From Sphingobacterium sp. FBM7-1 (lineage in GTDB: Bacteria > Bacteroidota > Bacteroidia > Sphingobacteriales > Sphingobacteriaceae), in the NCBI RefSeq assembly GCF_020687765.1, contig NZ_JAJEWJ010000002.1, positions 62,001 through 126,000 on the forward strand: DNA of 64,000 nucleotides, given 5' to 3'. The notes under the pieces are model-generated. The model was not told the origin of the DNA. It saw only the letters and a program-made list of their open reading frames with translations, and ran no database searches. Position numbers and translations under genes: made by a program. Of the stretch, positions 54,318 to 64,000 are shown one piece after another (the first letter of the stretch is position 1; the number at the start of each line of letters is the position of its first letter).

Positions 54318-55391
54318 TTATCGCAAATATTCCAATACTTTGCTCCCCATTTCCCGAGTACCCAGAATATAATCCGGAGCAGTTGTTGCATTAGCGATAT
54401 CACCGGTTCTCCATCCTGCTTTGAGGGTATTTGCTACTGCATCGGTTACGGCTTTAGCTTCTTCTTGAAGACCAAACGCAATGTCTAACATTAAGGCAGC
54501 GGAAAGAATCGAAGCTAGCGGATTTGCTTTGTTTTGTCCGGCGATGTCATGTGCTGAGCCGTGAATCGGTTCGAAAAAACCTGTTCCGTCTCCAATAGAC
54601 GCAGAAGCCAACATGCCCATGGAGCCCGCAATCTGAGAAGCTTCATCGGTTAATATATCTCCAAATAGATTAGCGGTTAAAACCACATCGAATTTTTTGG
54701 GATTTTTCACTAACTGCATAGCGGCATTGTCGATAAACATGTGTTCTGTTTCCACATCTGTGTATTCACGCGCTATTTCTTGTATAACATCTCGCCATAA
54801 ACGGGATGTTTCCAAAACATTGGCTTTATCAACCGAGCATAATTTTTTATTTCGCGTACGAGCCGCTTCATATGCCTTACGCGCGATACGTTCTACTTCA
54901 TAACGATGATAATTCATCAGGTCTGAAGCGAAAGTGTTGTCTGCGCTACGTGTTTTTTCCCCGAAATAAACATCGCCTGTCAACTCCCGGAAAAACAAAA
55001 TGTCTGTTCCACGTAATACTTCCGGTTTTAGACTTGATGCTTCAAGCAATTCATCAAATAATAAGATAGGACGAAGATTCGCATACAAGCCAAGTTCTTT
55101 CCGTATTTTTAACAAGCCTTGCTCGGGTCTAACTTTTGCCGATGGGTCGTTGTCATATTTTGCATGTCCGATAGCTCCAAATAAGATAGCATCCGAGGCT
55201 TTCGCTTTTGCTAACGTTTCATCAGGTAGCGGATCGCCGGTTGCTTCGATAGCGGTATGCCCCATGATTGCCTCATCGAAGCTAAACGTATGGCCGTGTT
55301 TCGCGGCAATAGTTTCTAATACTTGTTTTCCCCATGTCGTTACTTCCTGTCCTATGCCGTCTCCGGGGATGATTAAAATATTTTTATTCAT
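54318..55391 (-). CDS. leuB: 3-isopropylmalate dehydrogenase
   Basis: NAD-dependent oxidative decarboxylation of 3-isopropylmalate. 357 residues, normal. [12 protein letters not shown] start, the substrate loop [21 protein letters not shown] (about 88), and the signature [34 protein letters not shown] (about 225-258, quoted in part). Fifteen bases after the ABC gene stop. Confidence 0.96.
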   Translation of the reverse strand: MNKNILIIPGDGIGQEVTTWGKQVLETIAAKHGHTFSFDEAIMGHTAIEATGDPLPDETLAKAKASDAILFGAIGHAKYDNDPSAKVRPEQGLLKIRKELGLYANLRPILLFDELLEASSLKPEVLRGTDILFFRELTGDVYFGEKTRSADNTFASDLMNYHRYEVERIARKAYEAARTRNKKLCSVDKANVLETSRLWRDVIQEIAREYTDVETEHMFIDNAAMQLVKNPKKFDVVLTANLFGDILTDEASQIAGSMGMLASASIGDGTGFFEPIHGSAHDIAGQNKANPLASILSAALMLDIAFGLQEEAKAVTDAVANTLKAGWRTGDIANATTAPDYILGTREMGSKVLEYLR

Positions 55392-55406
55392 TTGTATATC
55401 TGTTAT

Positions 55407-56813
55407 TTATATCGTTACTTCCTCTACAACCTCACCCTTTTCTAAAAGAAGTCTGTGTTCGATGCAAGAAGGTATTTGTGATTCATAATGCCCGACGTAA
55501 ATTAAGGTGTTGCCGTTAGCACATAGTTCGTCAACTACAGCATTGAAATGATTCGTTTGTGCAACATCCAAGCCCTGACAAGGTTCATCCAAGATCAATA
55601 AAGGTGGGTTTTTGATAATAGTTCTCGCCAAAAGAGCCAGACGTTGTTTTCCTAAAGGGAGGGTACGGAGCAACTGGTTCTTATAAGGCAATAAATCGAA
55701 AAAATCCAAGAGTTGTTCTATGCGTTTCTTCTCTTCATATTTTACCTCTAAAAACCAACCGATGCTATCGTAAAAGCCAGATGCGATGGTGTGCCAGACA
55801 GTCGCGTTTTGGTCGAAATACCAATGCATTTCGGGCGATATAATCCCTACTTTTTCCTTGATATCCCAAATACTTTCGCCCGATCCACGTTTGGCACCAA
55901 ATAGCCACACATCCGCATTATAAGCTTGTGGATGATCTCCGTTTAACAGGCTCAATAACGTGGATTTTCCAGAACCATTCGGTCCCTGTAACAACCATTT
56001 TTCACGGGCATTTATCTTCCAATTTACATTTTTCAATACAACTTTATCTCCATATCGCACCGACACATTTCGTAATTCAACGACGGATGTGTTGGTGAAG
56101 CTAGGCGCCTGTTGCAAAAAATAAGGAATCGGTTTCTTGTTCCGTCTTGCATCTTTCGAAAAATCAGCAGGGTGTTCTACTACACGGAGCTTCCCATTTT
56201 CGATTTCCGCAAAACGGTTGATGCAAGTGGGTAAATTTTCCTCGTTCGTCACGAGAATTAAGGATGTCCCCATTTCCGCTATTTTATCAAAGATATCCAG
56301 TAAGTTTACTCTGGACTGCTGATCTAGTCCGGTAAAGGGTTCATCGATGATTAAAAGTTTCGGACGCAGCCACAAGCCTTGTACCAGTTGTAGTTTTTTA
56401 TGTTCTCCACTCGATAGCTCGATCAATTGCGTATCCTTACAATTCTGGAAGCCTAAAGCTTCTAAAATAGGCTCGGCATCGGCAAAATCCAGACCGTGTT
56501 TCTGCCCAAAATGCAAGAGATCCGCGTAAACCGTGAGTGTATCGTTTGTCTGGAATTTATTGTACCGTTGTTGGTAATAAAAGTTACGATCTCCTTCCAG
56601 ATTAGTGAACTGATACCAGTTGGAAACATAATAAACGTGTGCGGGATGCTTATCTTCGGCTATCGTTTTGGCTAGCGAAGTTTTCCCCGTACCGCTTTTT
56701 CCTCCAATTACCCAGTTCTCGCCAGCATATATGGTCCAATTAAAATCGGACAACACGACCTGATCAGCATATTGGAGATTTAATTGGACAATTTGGACGA
56801 GTGGTTGTTTCAT
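55407..56813 (-). CDS. Tandem ABC ATPase (ModF-like) inside the leu operon
   Basis: 468 residues with two ABC modules and no membrane segments. Module 1: Walker A GGKSGTGKTSLA (about 37), signature near LSSGEHKKLQLVQG (about 133), Walker B LLIIDEPF. Module 2: Walker A GPNGSGKSTLLSLL (about 282), signature weak (LPLGKQRLALLAR), Walker B LLILDEPCQGLD. Resembles ModF/YlmA-type ATPases of unknown role. Its ATG overlaps the leuD stop by one base (TAATG), so it is translated within the leucine operon. Confidence 0.88.
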   Translation of the reverse strand: MKQPLVQIVQLNLQYADQVVLSDFNWTIYAGENWVIGGKSGTGKTSLAKTIAEDKHPAHVYYVSNWYQFTNLEGDRNFYYQQRYNKFQTNDTLTVYADLLHFGQKHGLDFADAEPILEALGFQNCKDTQLIELSSGEHKKLQLVQGLWLRPKLLIIDEPFTGLDQQSRVNLLDIFDKIAEMGTSLILVTNEENLPTCINRFAEIENGKLRVVEHPADFSKDARRNKKPIPYFLQQAPSFTNTSVVELRNVSVRYGDKVVLKNVNWKINAREKWLLQGPNGSGKSTLLSLLNGDHPQAYNADVWLFGAKRGSGESIWDIKEKVGIISPEMHWYFDQNATVWHTIASGFYDSIGWFLEVKYEEKKRIEQLLDFFDLLPYKNQLLRTLPLGKQRLALLARTIIKNPPLLILDEPCQGLDVAQTNHFNAVVDELCANGNTLIYVGHYESQIPSCIEHRLLLEKGEVVEEVTI

Positions 56814-57397
56814 TAGCGCTGCTGTTCGTAATTTTCGATCAACTCTTTGTGGTTTAAGATGTAGTCGATATCATCGTACCCGTTTATCAAACACGACTTT
56901 TTATACGGATTGATTTCAAACGCAAAGCTTTCACCCGTAGCGTTGATCGTGACCGTTTGGGCTTCTAAGTCTATCGTTAATTCTGTGTTCGGATCCGAAA
57001 AAACGGTATCGAATATTTTTTCTAAAAAGTTCTCTGGAACAGTGATAGGTAATACCCCGTTGTTTAACGCATTTCCTTTGAAAATATCAGCAAAGAATGA
57101 ACTGATGACGACATCAAAGCCGTAATCTTGGATAGCCCATGCCGCATGTTCGCGGGAAGATCCACAACCAAAGTTTTTGCCAGCTACCAATATTTTTCCC
57201 GCATAGGTGGTATTGTTCATGACAAAGTCTGCTTTCGGTTGTCCTGCACCATCATAACGCCAATCGCGAAACAAATTGTCGCCAAACCCCTCTCGCGTAG
57301 TCGCTTTTAAAAAGCGCGCGGGAATAATCTGATCAGTGTCAATATTTTCTATGGGTAGGGGTACTACCCTAGATGTTAATTTTTCAAATTTCTTCAT
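56813..57397 (-). CDS. leuD: 3-isopropylmalate dehydratase small subunit
   Basis: Partner of LeuC in isomerising isopropylmalate. 194 residues. Signatures [14 protein letters not shown] (about 20), [22 protein letters not shown] (about 70, substrate binding). Starts 11 bases after leuC. Confidence 0.96.
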   Translation of the reverse strand: MKKFEKLTSRVVPLPIENIDTDQIIPARFLKATTREGFGDNLFRDWRYDGAGQPKADFVMNNTTYAGKILVAGKNFGCGSSREHAAWAIQDYGFDVVISSFFADIFKGNALNNGVLPITVPENFLEKIFDTVFSDPNTELTIDLEAQTVTINATGESFAFEINPYKKSCLINGYDDIDYILNHKELIENYEQQR

Positions 57398-57408
57398 ATC
57401 TAAAACGA

Positions 57409-58806
57409 TTAGAGTATCTCCCGTATATCCATAATCTTTCCACTTACTGCTGCTGCTGCTGCTGTTAGTGGGCTAGCCAACATCGTTCTCGCGTTCGGGC
57501 CTTGGCGGCCTTCGAAGTTTCTGTTCGACGTTGACACACAATATTTACCTGCAGGAATTTTATCCTCGTTCATACCCAAACAAGCGGAACATCCTGGCTC
57601 GCGAAGTATAAAGCCGGCTTCTGCAAATATCTTGTCAATTCCTTCTTCTTTCGCTTGCGCTTCCACCTGTTTAGATCCGGGAACAATCCAGACTTCCACG
57701 TTATCGGCCTTTTTCTTGCCTTTTACAAAGGACGCTACCGCTCGTAGATCCTCTATACGGGAGTTGGTACAGGAACCGATGAACACATAGTCTACAGGGT
57801 GACCTAGCAAGGTTTCGTTATCCTGAAAACCCATGTATTCTAACGCTTTTTTATACGACGGACGTTCTGACTCGGGCTGATCGCTGGTCGCAGGGATAGC
57901 CTGAGATATACCGATTCCCATTCCTGGATTCGTTCCGTAGGTAATCATAGGCTGAATATCTGCGGCATCAAATTCCAACACTTCATCAAATTGCGCATCT
58001 TCATCAGAATACAATGTTTGCCAATAGGCGAGGGCCTTTTCCCACTCTTCACCCTTTGGCGCAAATTCCCGGCCATGCACATAATCGAACGTGGTTTGGT
58101 CGGGCGCGATAAGTCCTCCCCGGGCTCCCATTTCGATGCTCATGTTGCAGACCGTCATCCGACCTTCCATACTCAATGATCGAATAGCGGAACCCGCAAA
58201 TTCTACGAAATACCCGGTACCACCGGCAGCTGTTGTTTTAGAGATAATATATAAGACAATATCTTTTGCACCTACGCCTTTTGCTAACTCACCGTTCACT
58301 TCGATTTTCATCGTTTTTGGTTTTTGCTGCAACAAACATTGCGTTGCAAATACCTGCTCCACCTGTGACGTTCCTATTCCAAAAGCGATAGCGCCAAAAG
58401 CCCCATGCGTAGAGGTGTGGCTGTCGCCACATACCATCGTTTTGCCTGGCTGCGTAATACCTAGTTCAGGGCCGATAACATGGACGATACCTTGATAAGG
58501 GTGCCCTAAACCATACAACTCCACGCCGAACTCTTTACAGTTTTTGGTCAGCATATCTACTTGATAACGTGAAAGTTCTTCCTGGATAGGTAGGTGTTGA
58601 TTAAGTGTGGGTACGTTATGATCGGCAGTAGCCACCGTTTGATTCGGACGGAAGACGGGTATTCCTCGTTTACGTAATCCGTCGAACGCCTGCGGCGAGG
58701 TCACCTCGTGGATCAAGTGCGTATCAATATATAAAATATCCGGAAAGCCATCCTCACGTTTGACAACGTGCGCATCCCATATCTTCTCTACTAATGTTTT
58801 TCCCAT
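57409..58806 (-). CDS. leuC: 3-isopropylmalate dehydratase large subunit
   Basis: 465 residues from ATG 58806 ([15 protein letters not shown]); the frame to 58863 adds 19 unrelated residues and runs into a hairpin. 4Fe-4S cysteines in [13 protein letters not shown] (about 347) and the CSACLGMN motif (about 410). An aconitase-family enzyme of leucine synthesis. Confidence 0.97.
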   Translation of the reverse strand: MGKTLVEKIWDAHVVKREDGFPDILYIDTHLIHEVTSPQAFDGLRKRGIPVFRPNQTVATADHNVPTLNQHLPIQEELSRYQVDMLTKNCKEFGVELYGLGHPYQGIVHVIGPELGITQPGKTMVCGDSHTSTHGAFGAIAFGIGTSQVEQVFATQCLLQQKPKTMKIEVNGELAKGVGAKDIVLYIISKTTAAGGTGYFVEFAGSAIRSLSMEGRMTVCNMSIEMGARGGLIAPDQTTFDYVHGREFAPKGEEWEKALAYWQTLYSDEDAQFDEVLEFDAADIQPMITYGTNPGMGIGISQAIPATSDQPESERPSYKKALEYMGFQDNETLLGHPVDYVFIGSCTNSRIEDLRAVASFVKGKKKADNVEVWIVPGSKQVEAQAKEEGIDKIFAEAGFILREPGCSACLGMNEDKIPAGKYCVSTSNRNFEGRQGPNARTMLASPLTAAAAAVSGKIMDIREIL

Positions 58807-58835
58807 TTTATTTTTCTCTCTTTTAGTTGATATAA

Positions 58836-58876
58836 AAGTTAATAAGGTTAAGAAATTACTCAACCTTATTAAACTT
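58836..58876 (-). promoter_or_regulatory. Hairpin between ilvC and leuC
   Basis: AAGTTAATAAGGTT pairs with AACCTTATTAAACTT (one bulge, 12-base loop) in the 84-base gap, the longest internal gap of the cluster. It may tune read-through or mRNA processing between ilv and leu parts. There is no strong T-run. Confidence 0.5.
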
Positions 58877-58890
58877 TATCAGCAATACTC

Positions 58891-60372
58891 TTAAACCGTT
58901 TTAATGGCCTTCATCGCGGTCATCGCTTGGCGTAATTTAACACCGACGATTTCTACCGGATGATTACGTAAGATTTCGTTAACTTGGACAAGTTGGACAT
59001 TATCTACAGAACCATCTTTACCTTCATTGAAATTTTTGCCCACTAAATCAGTATCTACTTTTTTCATGAAGTCCGTTAATAATGGCTTACATGCTTGATC
59101 GAATAGGTAACAGCCGTATTCTGCCGTATCAGAAATTACACGATTCATCTCAAATAACTTTTTACGCGCAATCGTGTTGGCAATTAGTGGTGTTTCGTGT
59201 AGCGATTCGTAGTAAGCAGATTCTGGTTTAATACCAGCTTCCACCATTGTTTCAAAAGCTAATTCCACACCCGCTCTTACAAAAGCAACCATTAATAGAT
59301 AATTATCAAAATATTCTTGCTCGCTTATTTTTACATCACCTGCAGGCGTTTTTTCGAAAGCGGTTTCTCCTGTTTCAGCACGCCATTTTAAAAGATTAGC
59401 ATCGCCGTTCGCCCAGTCCTCCATCATCGTTTTGCTAAATTCGCCAGACATGATATCGTCCTGATGTTTTTGGAATAATGGACGCATAATATCTTTCAAT
59501 TCTTCAGACACTTGAAAAGCTTTGATTTTTGCTGGATTAGATAAGCGATCCAACATCCCGCTAACACCACCGTGCTTCAAAGCTTCTGTAATCACTTCCA
59601 CGCCGTATTGTACCAATTTAGACGCGTAACCAGCATCGATTCCTTTCTCAACCATTTTATCAAAAGATAAGATCGAACCGGTTTGCAATAAACCACAAAG
59701 GATCGTCTGTTCACCCATCAAGTCGGATTTAACTTCTGCCACGAAGGAAGACTTTAATACCCCTGCTCGGTGTCCACCTGTGCCCACGCAGTAAGCTTTT
59801 GCATAAGGCCATCCCTTGCCTTCAGGATCATTCTCTGGATGTACAGCGATCAAGGTCGGAACACCAAAACCTCTTAAATATTCTGCACGAACTTCCGAAC
59901 CTGGACATTTAGGCGCAACCATAATAACGGTAATATCTTTACGGATCTGCATACCCTCTTCCACAATGTTAAATCCATGCGAATAAGAAAGAGCAGCTCC
60001 CTGCTTCATCAAAGGTTGAACAGCGTTGATCACAGAAGTGTGTTGTTTATCTGGTGTCAAGTTGATAACTAGATCTGCAGTCGGAATCAATTCCTCATAT
60101 GTGCCTACAGCGAAGTTATTGTCTGTAGCATTTTTCCAAGAATCTCTTTTTTGTTCAATAGCTTCTTTACGTAATGCATAAGAAACGTCTAACCCGCTAT
60201 CTCTCAGGTTTAAGCCTTGGTTCAAACCCTGGGCCCCACAACCTACGATTACGATTTTTTTACCTTTTAAAGCATTTACACCGTCTGAAAATTCAGCGGA
60301 ATCCATAAACTCAGCTTCTCCTAATTGGTTTAATTGTTCTCTAAGAGGTAAGGTGTTAAAATAATTTGCCAT
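58891..60372 (-). CDS. ilvC: Ketol-acid reductoisomerase, class II
   Basis: Second common step of valine/isoleucine synthesis. 493 residues, the long class II form with duplicated C-terminal domain, like the enterobacterial enzyme. NADPH motif [17 protein letters not shown] (about 44), acidic metal-binding residues in the helical domain, e.g. [15 protein letters not shown] (about 213). Starts 35 bases after the DinB-family gene. Confidence 0.96.
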   Translation of the reverse strand: MANYFNTLPLREQLNQLGEAEFMDSAEFSDGVNALKGKKIVIVGCGAQGLNQGLNLRDSGLDVSYALRKEAIEQKRDSWKNATDNNFAVGTYEELIPTADLVINLTPDKQHTSVINAVQPLMKQGAALSYSHGFNIVEEGMQIRKDITVIMVAPKCPGSEVRAEYLRGFGVPTLIAVHPENDPEGKGWPYAKAYCVGTGGHRAGVLKSSFVAEVKSDLMGEQTILCGLLQTGSILSFDKMVEKGIDAGYASKLVQYGVEVITEALKHGGVSGMLDRLSNPAKIKAFQVSEELKDIMRPLFQKHQDDIMSGEFSKTMMEDWANGDANLLKWRAETGETAFEKTPAGDVKISEQEYFDNYLLMVAFVRAGVELAFETMVEAGIKPESAYYESLHETPLIANTIARKKLFEMNRVISDTAEYGCYLFDQACKPLLTDFMKKVDTDLVGKNFNEGKDGSVDNVQLVQVNEILRNHPVEIVGVKLRQAMTAMKAIKTV

Positions 60373-60407
60373 TGTTTTGTTGTTATAATACGTTGTTTTT
60401 GATTGAT

Positions 60408-60875
60408 TTACTTTTTAATTGTTCTGCGTTGAGCGATTGCATAACCTAGATGTAAATTGTCGTGTCCCGAAGTGGTGACCAACACATCCGCAAAGCTATG
60501 TAATGTTGCTCCGTAAGTTGCGGTATCATAAGACTGAATAGTTTCAAATACGCCTTTATTATAATCCTCTTCAATCTTCTCGACGGTAGAAATAGCCAAT
60601 GCCTTAAGTTCAGCGACTTCTTCCGCAGAGACAAAATAGGAGGGTTTCGAACCTTTTTTATATGTTTCCAGATACTTAACAAACGAGGTGTCAGTGGTGA
60701 TTCCCGTTCGCACATAAGATAAAGTTTGTGTACTTACGACGATGTGTCCGAAGTTCCAAATGATGTTATTGTTAAAACCAGTTGGGATCTCGTTGATTTC
60801 CTCTAAAGAAAGATCTTCTAATAACTGAATAAAGGCTTTCCGCGTATCTAGTATAAATTTAAATGTTGCTCTCAT
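60408..60875 (-). CDS. DinB/YfiT-like metalloprotein inside the ilv operon
   Basis: 155 residues, four-helix-bundle type. Three likely metal-binding histidines: WNFGHIVVS (about 48) and HDNLHLGYA (about 138 and 142), the usual DinB arrangement. Such proteins are often thiol-dependent enzymes, but the function here is unknown. Sits between ilvN and ilvC with 12- and 35-base gaps, so expressed with branched-chain genes. Confidence 0.85.
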   Translation of the reverse strand: MRATFKFILDTRKAFIQLLEDLSLEEINEIPTGFNNNIIWNFGHIVVSTQTLSYVRTGITTDTSFVKYLETYKKGSKPSYFVSAEEVAELKALAISTVEKIEEDYNKGVFETIQSYDTATYGATLHSFADVLVTTSGHDNLHLGYAIAQRRTIKK

Positions 60876-60887
60876 TACTCTTTCAAA

Positions 60888-61478
60888 CTACATGGTAAAC
60901 ACTCTTTGCTGCTGATCAAGATATTCGTTTCCAACAATATCCGGCGCAGGCTCTTCGCGTTCAAACTGTTTTATTTTTGTGTGGAATCCGGCACTGTTTT
61001 TAATGATCGCAATACGAGCACCACGCACAAATTCGATTAGACCATATTCGCCCAGCGCTGCGGTAAGACGGTCGATTTCTTCTCGATGACCAGCTGTCTC
61101 GAAAACTGTGTAATCATGTCGGATAACGACTGCAGAAGCGCCGTATTCCCGAAGTAGTCGCTCCACAGATGCTTTTTCAGCGATGACTTCGGTGGGAACT
61201 TTGTAAAGTGCCTGTTCTTGCCAGATCAACTCTTCATCCGTGTTGTAATAAGCTTTCAAAACTTCCACCTGTTTTTCGATTTGTCGGCAAAGCTTACGGA
61301 CAACTTCTTCACTTTCTTGAATCAAAATAGTGAAACGGTGAATGCCCTCCACTTCGGACGGCGAAGTATTCAAACTTTCTACATTAATTTTTCTTCTGGA
61401 AAAGATGCCCGATATGCGCCCTATCATACCGATAGAGTTCTCGGTGTACAACGTAATGGTATATTCTTTTTTTTCCAT
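60888..61478 (-). CDS. ilvN: Acetolactate synthase small (regulatory) subunit
   Basis: 196 residues. Starts with an ACT domain (YTITLYTENSIGMIGRISGIF..., about 5-75, quoted in part) that binds valine in characterised homologues, then the C-terminal ALS-small domain. Regulates IlvB, whose gene ends 11 bases upstream. Confidence 0.95.
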   Translation of the reverse strand: MEKKEYTITLYTENSIGMIGRISGIFSRRKINVESLNTSPSEVEGIHRFTILIQESEEVVRKLCRQIEKQVEVLKAYYNTDEELIWQEQALYKVPTEVIAEKASVERLLREYGASAVVIRHDYTVFETAGHREEIDRLTAALGEYGLIEFVRGARIAIIKNSAGFHTKIKQFEREEPAPDIVGNEYLDQQQRVFTM

Positions 61479-61489
61479 TTCTTTGCTTT

Positions 61490-63232
61490 TTACTTTAAAC
61501 GAATTTCCGATACGGAAGCACCTTGTGGAACCATTGGGAAAACATTATTTTCCTTACCTACCATAATCTCTAACAAATACGAGCCATCGTGGTCAAGCAT
61601 CGTTTTTAGTGCGTGACGGAGATCATTACGGTCAGAAATTTTGTTTCCTTCAATATGGTATCCTTTTGCTACGGCGACGAAATCTGGACTCGTAATGTTT
61701 ACGAAAGAATAGCGTTTATCGTTAAATAATTGCTGCCATTGACGCACCATGCCTAAAAACTCATTATTGAGAATGAGGATTTTTACTTTTGCACCAAATT
61801 GCATAATTGTCCCCAATTCTTGTATCGTCATTTGGATACCTCCATCGCCAATAACCGCTACGACGTCGCGCTCCGGAGCACCATACCAAGCACCGATTGC
61901 CGCAGGTAATCCAAAGCCCATTGTGCCTAAGCCACCCGAGGTAACATTGGACTTCGATTTGTTAAACTTAGCGTAGCGACAAGTGACCATTTGATGCTGG
62001 CCCACATCCGTTACAATAACAGCATCACCTCCCGTCAGTTCATTTAAAACTCGGATGACTTCGCCCATAGTCATAATATCTGATGTCGGATTCAGTTCAT
62101 CCTGAATGACCTCCTGCACTTCTTTTTTCTCTAGTTCCCGAAATTCGGCCAACCAAGCACTATGGTCATGTTGTTGGATAAGCTGCGTAAGCAGAGGTAA
62201 AGTTTCTTTGCAATCGCCCCATACCGGAACAGTGGTAGTTACATTTTTATCTATTTCTGCTGGATCAATATCCAAGTGGACGACTTTTGCTTGTTTAGCA
62301 TATTTGTCTAACCGACCGGTAACGCGGTCGTCGAATCGCATCCCCACGGCAATCAATACATCGCATTCATTGGTCATGACATTTGGGGCATAGTTTCCAT
62401 GCATACCCAGCATACCCACATGTAATGGATGGTCTGTTTCCAAAGCACTTAATCCCATGACAGTTGTCGCAGCCGGAAAACCACCTTTTTCGATAAAATT
62501 TTTGAAATCCTGTTCGGCCTTACCTAAAATAACACCCTGTCCAAAAAGTACAAAAGGTTTTTTGGCAGCATTAATAATTTCGGCTGCTTTTTCTATATAT
62601 TCTTTACGAACAATCGGCTTAGGTCTATAGCTACGCACATGATCACATTTCTCATAGCCCTTATAATCAAATAATTGTATCTGTGCGTTTTTTGTAATAT
62701 CAATTAAAACTGGACCCGGACGACCGGTTTGCGCGATATAAAATGCTTTAGCCAATATGCTAGGGATCTCCGTAGCATCGGTCACCTGATAATTCCATTT
62801 GGTAACCGGCGTCGTAATATTGATCACGTCTGTTTCTTGAAAAGCATCTGTTCCTAATAAGGAAGCAAACACTTGTCCCGTAATACAAACGATAGGATTG
62901 CTATCAATCATTGCATCCGCTAGTCCAGTCACTAAATTAGTTGCTCCCGGACCACTTGTCGCGAAAGCCACGCCCACACGTCCAGACGTGCGCGCATAAC
63001 CTTGAGCGGCATGAACGCCACCTTGTTCATGACGGACTAAAATATGGTTCAGTTTATCGTTATAATCGTATAACGCATCGTATATAGGCATGATAGCCCC
63101 TCCTGGATAACCAAATATGGTATCTACCCCTTCTTGAATCAAAGCCTCCAATACAGCCTGCGACCCACTTAATTGGGTATTAACAGCTGTTTGTGCTTGC
63201 TCCTTTGATTCTGCTTTTTCCAGTGTACTCAT
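61490..63232 (-). CDS. ilvB: Acetolactate synthase large subunit
   Basis: 580 residues, ThDP-dependent. N-terminal domain with catalytic Glu in VRHEQGGVHAAQGYAR (about 63-78), FAD-binding middle domain, C-terminal ThDP motif GDGGIQMTIQELGTIMQFG (about 445). Makes acetolactate and acetohydroxybutyrate, first common step of the branched-chain pathway. 24 bases after ilvD. Confidence 0.97.
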   Translation of the reverse strand: MSTLEKAESKEQAQTAVNTQLSGSQAVLEALIQEGVDTIFGYPGGAIMPIYDALYDYNDKLNHILVRHEQGGVHAAQGYARTSGRVGVAFATSGPGATNLVTGLADAMIDSNPIVCITGQVFASLLGTDAFQETDVINITTPVTKWNYQVTDATEIPSILAKAFYIAQTGRPGPVLIDITKNAQIQLFDYKGYEKCDHVRSYRPKPIVRKEYIEKAAEIINAAKKPFVLFGQGVILGKAEQDFKNFIEKGGFPAATTVMGLSALETDHPLHVGMLGMHGNYAPNVMTNECDVLIAVGMRFDDRVTGRLDKYAKQAKVVHLDIDPAEIDKNVTTTVPVWGDCKETLPLLTQLIQQHDHSAWLAEFRELEKKEVQEVIQDELNPTSDIMTMGEVIRVLNELTGGDAVIVTDVGQHQMVTCRYAKFNKSKSNVTSGGLGTMGFGLPAAIGAWYGAPERDVVAVIGDGGIQMTIQELGTIMQFGAKVKILILNNEFLGMVRQWQQLFNDKRYSFVNITSPDFVAVAKGYHIEGNKISDRNDLRHALKTMLDHDGSYLLEIMVGKENNVFPMVPQGASVSEIRLK

Positions 63233-63256
63233 TTCGATAGTATTGAGGTTTTTGAT

Positions 63257-64000
63257 TTACAAATCTGTTACGCAGCCTTGTGACGCATTGGCTACGGTTT
63301 TCGCATATTTATATAACACTCCTTTGTTTACTTTTAACGCTGGTTGTTCCCAGTTTGCCCGGCGGGCAGCAATTTCTTCGTCCGATAGTTTTACGTTGAT
63401 CGTATTGTTTACCGCATCGATTTCAATAATGTCATCATCCTCCACCAGACCAATAAGACCACCCTCATAGGCCTCAGGCGTAATGTGCCCTACGACAAAC
63501 CCATGGGTTCCACCGGAGAAACGACCATCTGTAATCAAGGCTACTGATTTTCCCAATCCTGCCCCAATGATTAATGAGGTAGGCTTTAGCATTTCGGGCA
63601 TACCTGGAGCTCCTTTGGGGCCTTCATTTTTGATGACGACCACATCACCAGGTTTAACGCGACCCGAAGCAACTCCTTTTGCCAAATCTTGCTCTCCATC
63701 AAATACACGTGCGGTACCGGTAAATTTCTCGCCTTCTTTACCAGATATCTTCGCAACAGAACCCTGTTCTGCCAAGTTGCCGTACAAAATTTGAAGATGT
63801 CCTGTAGCTTTGATCGGCTTGTCTAGAGGTTGAATGATAGGTTGATTATAATCCATAATCGATTTAATACCAGCTAAATTCTCTGCAACCGTTTTTCCCG
63901 TCACCGTTAAGCAATCACCATGGATCAAACCTTCATCTAAAAGAAATCTCATGACCGCAGGCGTACCTCCGTATTGTTGTAAATCCTGCATTAAGAATTT
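63257..64000 (-). CDS. ilvD: Dihydroxy-acid dehydratase, C-terminal part (runs off right edge)
   Basis: About 247 codons of a normally ~560-residue enzyme. The frame stays open to the edge (codons before the Met at 63991 are Lys-Phe-Leu), so the Met is internal. The IlvD/Edd signature is [20 protein letters not shown] (about residue 155 of the visible part), and [11 protein letters not shown] lies before it. First visible gene of the ilv-leu cluster. Confidence 0.96.
   Translation of the reverse strand, partial: KFLMQDLQQYGGTPAVMRFLLDEGLIHGDCLTVTGKTVAENLAGIKSIMDYNQPIIQPLDKPIKATGHLQILYGNLAEQGSVAKISGKEGEKFTGTARVFDGEQDLAKGVASGRVKPGDVVVIKNEGPKGAPGMPEMLKPTSLIIGAGLGKSVALITDGRFSGGTHGFVVGHITPEAYEGGLIGLVEDDDIIEIDAVNNTINVKLSDEEIAARRANWEQPALKVNKGVLYKYAKTVANASQGCVTDL

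Noticed and set aside
1..64000. tRNA, rRNA, CRISPR arrays, prophage or defence islands
   Set aside because: I looked for tRNA-like cloverleafs, regular short repeats and phage or nuclease clusters by eye and saw none. A tRNAscan or CRISPR finder run was not possible.

Overview
The window looks like chromosomal DNA of a Bacteroidota member close to Sphingobacterium/Pedobacter (family Sphingobacteriaceae). The basis is protein style (SusD/fimbrillin-type lipoproteins with SSC lipoboxes, S41 and M1 peptidases, NlpE-type lipoprotein, class Ib nrdHIEF), the -7 promoter box TAnnTTTG at many starts, and the near absence of Shine-Dalgarno sites. No rRNA, tRNA, CRISPR array, prophage or intact insertion sequence was seen. 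Genes are tightly packed, with good hairpin terminators between many convergent genes.

Layout. 0-7 kb: 3' part of a Tat-type Gfo/Idh/MocA oxidoreductase, a trans-sulfuration enzyme, mfd. 7-24 kb: DUF983 protein, an FN3 remnant, galE, Kdo transferase, hemW, an M1 peptidase, pepT, nitroreductase, NlpE-like lipoprotein, an xpaC/telA pair, a lipoprotein with fumC, and an S41 peptidase. 23.4-28.2 kb: a fimbrillin-like lipoprotein gene, a 60-residue peptide gene and an orphan LuxR-type response regulator lie between two direct copies of an exo/endonuclease-phosphatase gene. The left copy is truncated and abuts a transposase remnant. 28-35 kb: mutL with two rhomboid-family genes (one catalytically dead) and the intact phosphatase-fold gene, then uvrA. 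35-45.7 kb: DUF2157 membrane protein, OsmC, a MetZ-like enzyme, tpx, a lipoprotein, a hydroxyacid dehydrogenase, glyS, bcp, an M23 peptidase and a FAH-family enzyme. 45.8-49.6 kb: class Ib ribonucleotide reductase operon nrdHIEF. 50-51.5 kb: a second S41 peptidase lipoprotein. 51.5-64 kb: one long minus-strand branched-chain amino acid cluster (ilvD-ilvB-ilvN-dinB-ilvC-leuC-leuD-ABC-leuB-leuA-yraN-ilvA), running off the right edge.

The most unusual content is a family of five dispersed intergenic elements (about 2.72, 15.82, 18.55, 21.55 and 34.68-35.11 kb). Each has a short A/T hairpin, then a long stem whose two arms change together between copies, then a conserved GTTAAGGAGGGG-like box. 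Three copies continue into a second long hairpin (about 115 nt) with a conserved apical core TGTCTGAGCGCAGCGAG and co-varying helices. They encode no protein, occur in either orientation and in convergent, divergent and tandem gaps. I do not recognise them as a named family, and they are the best candidate here for an undescribed structured RNA or DNA element.
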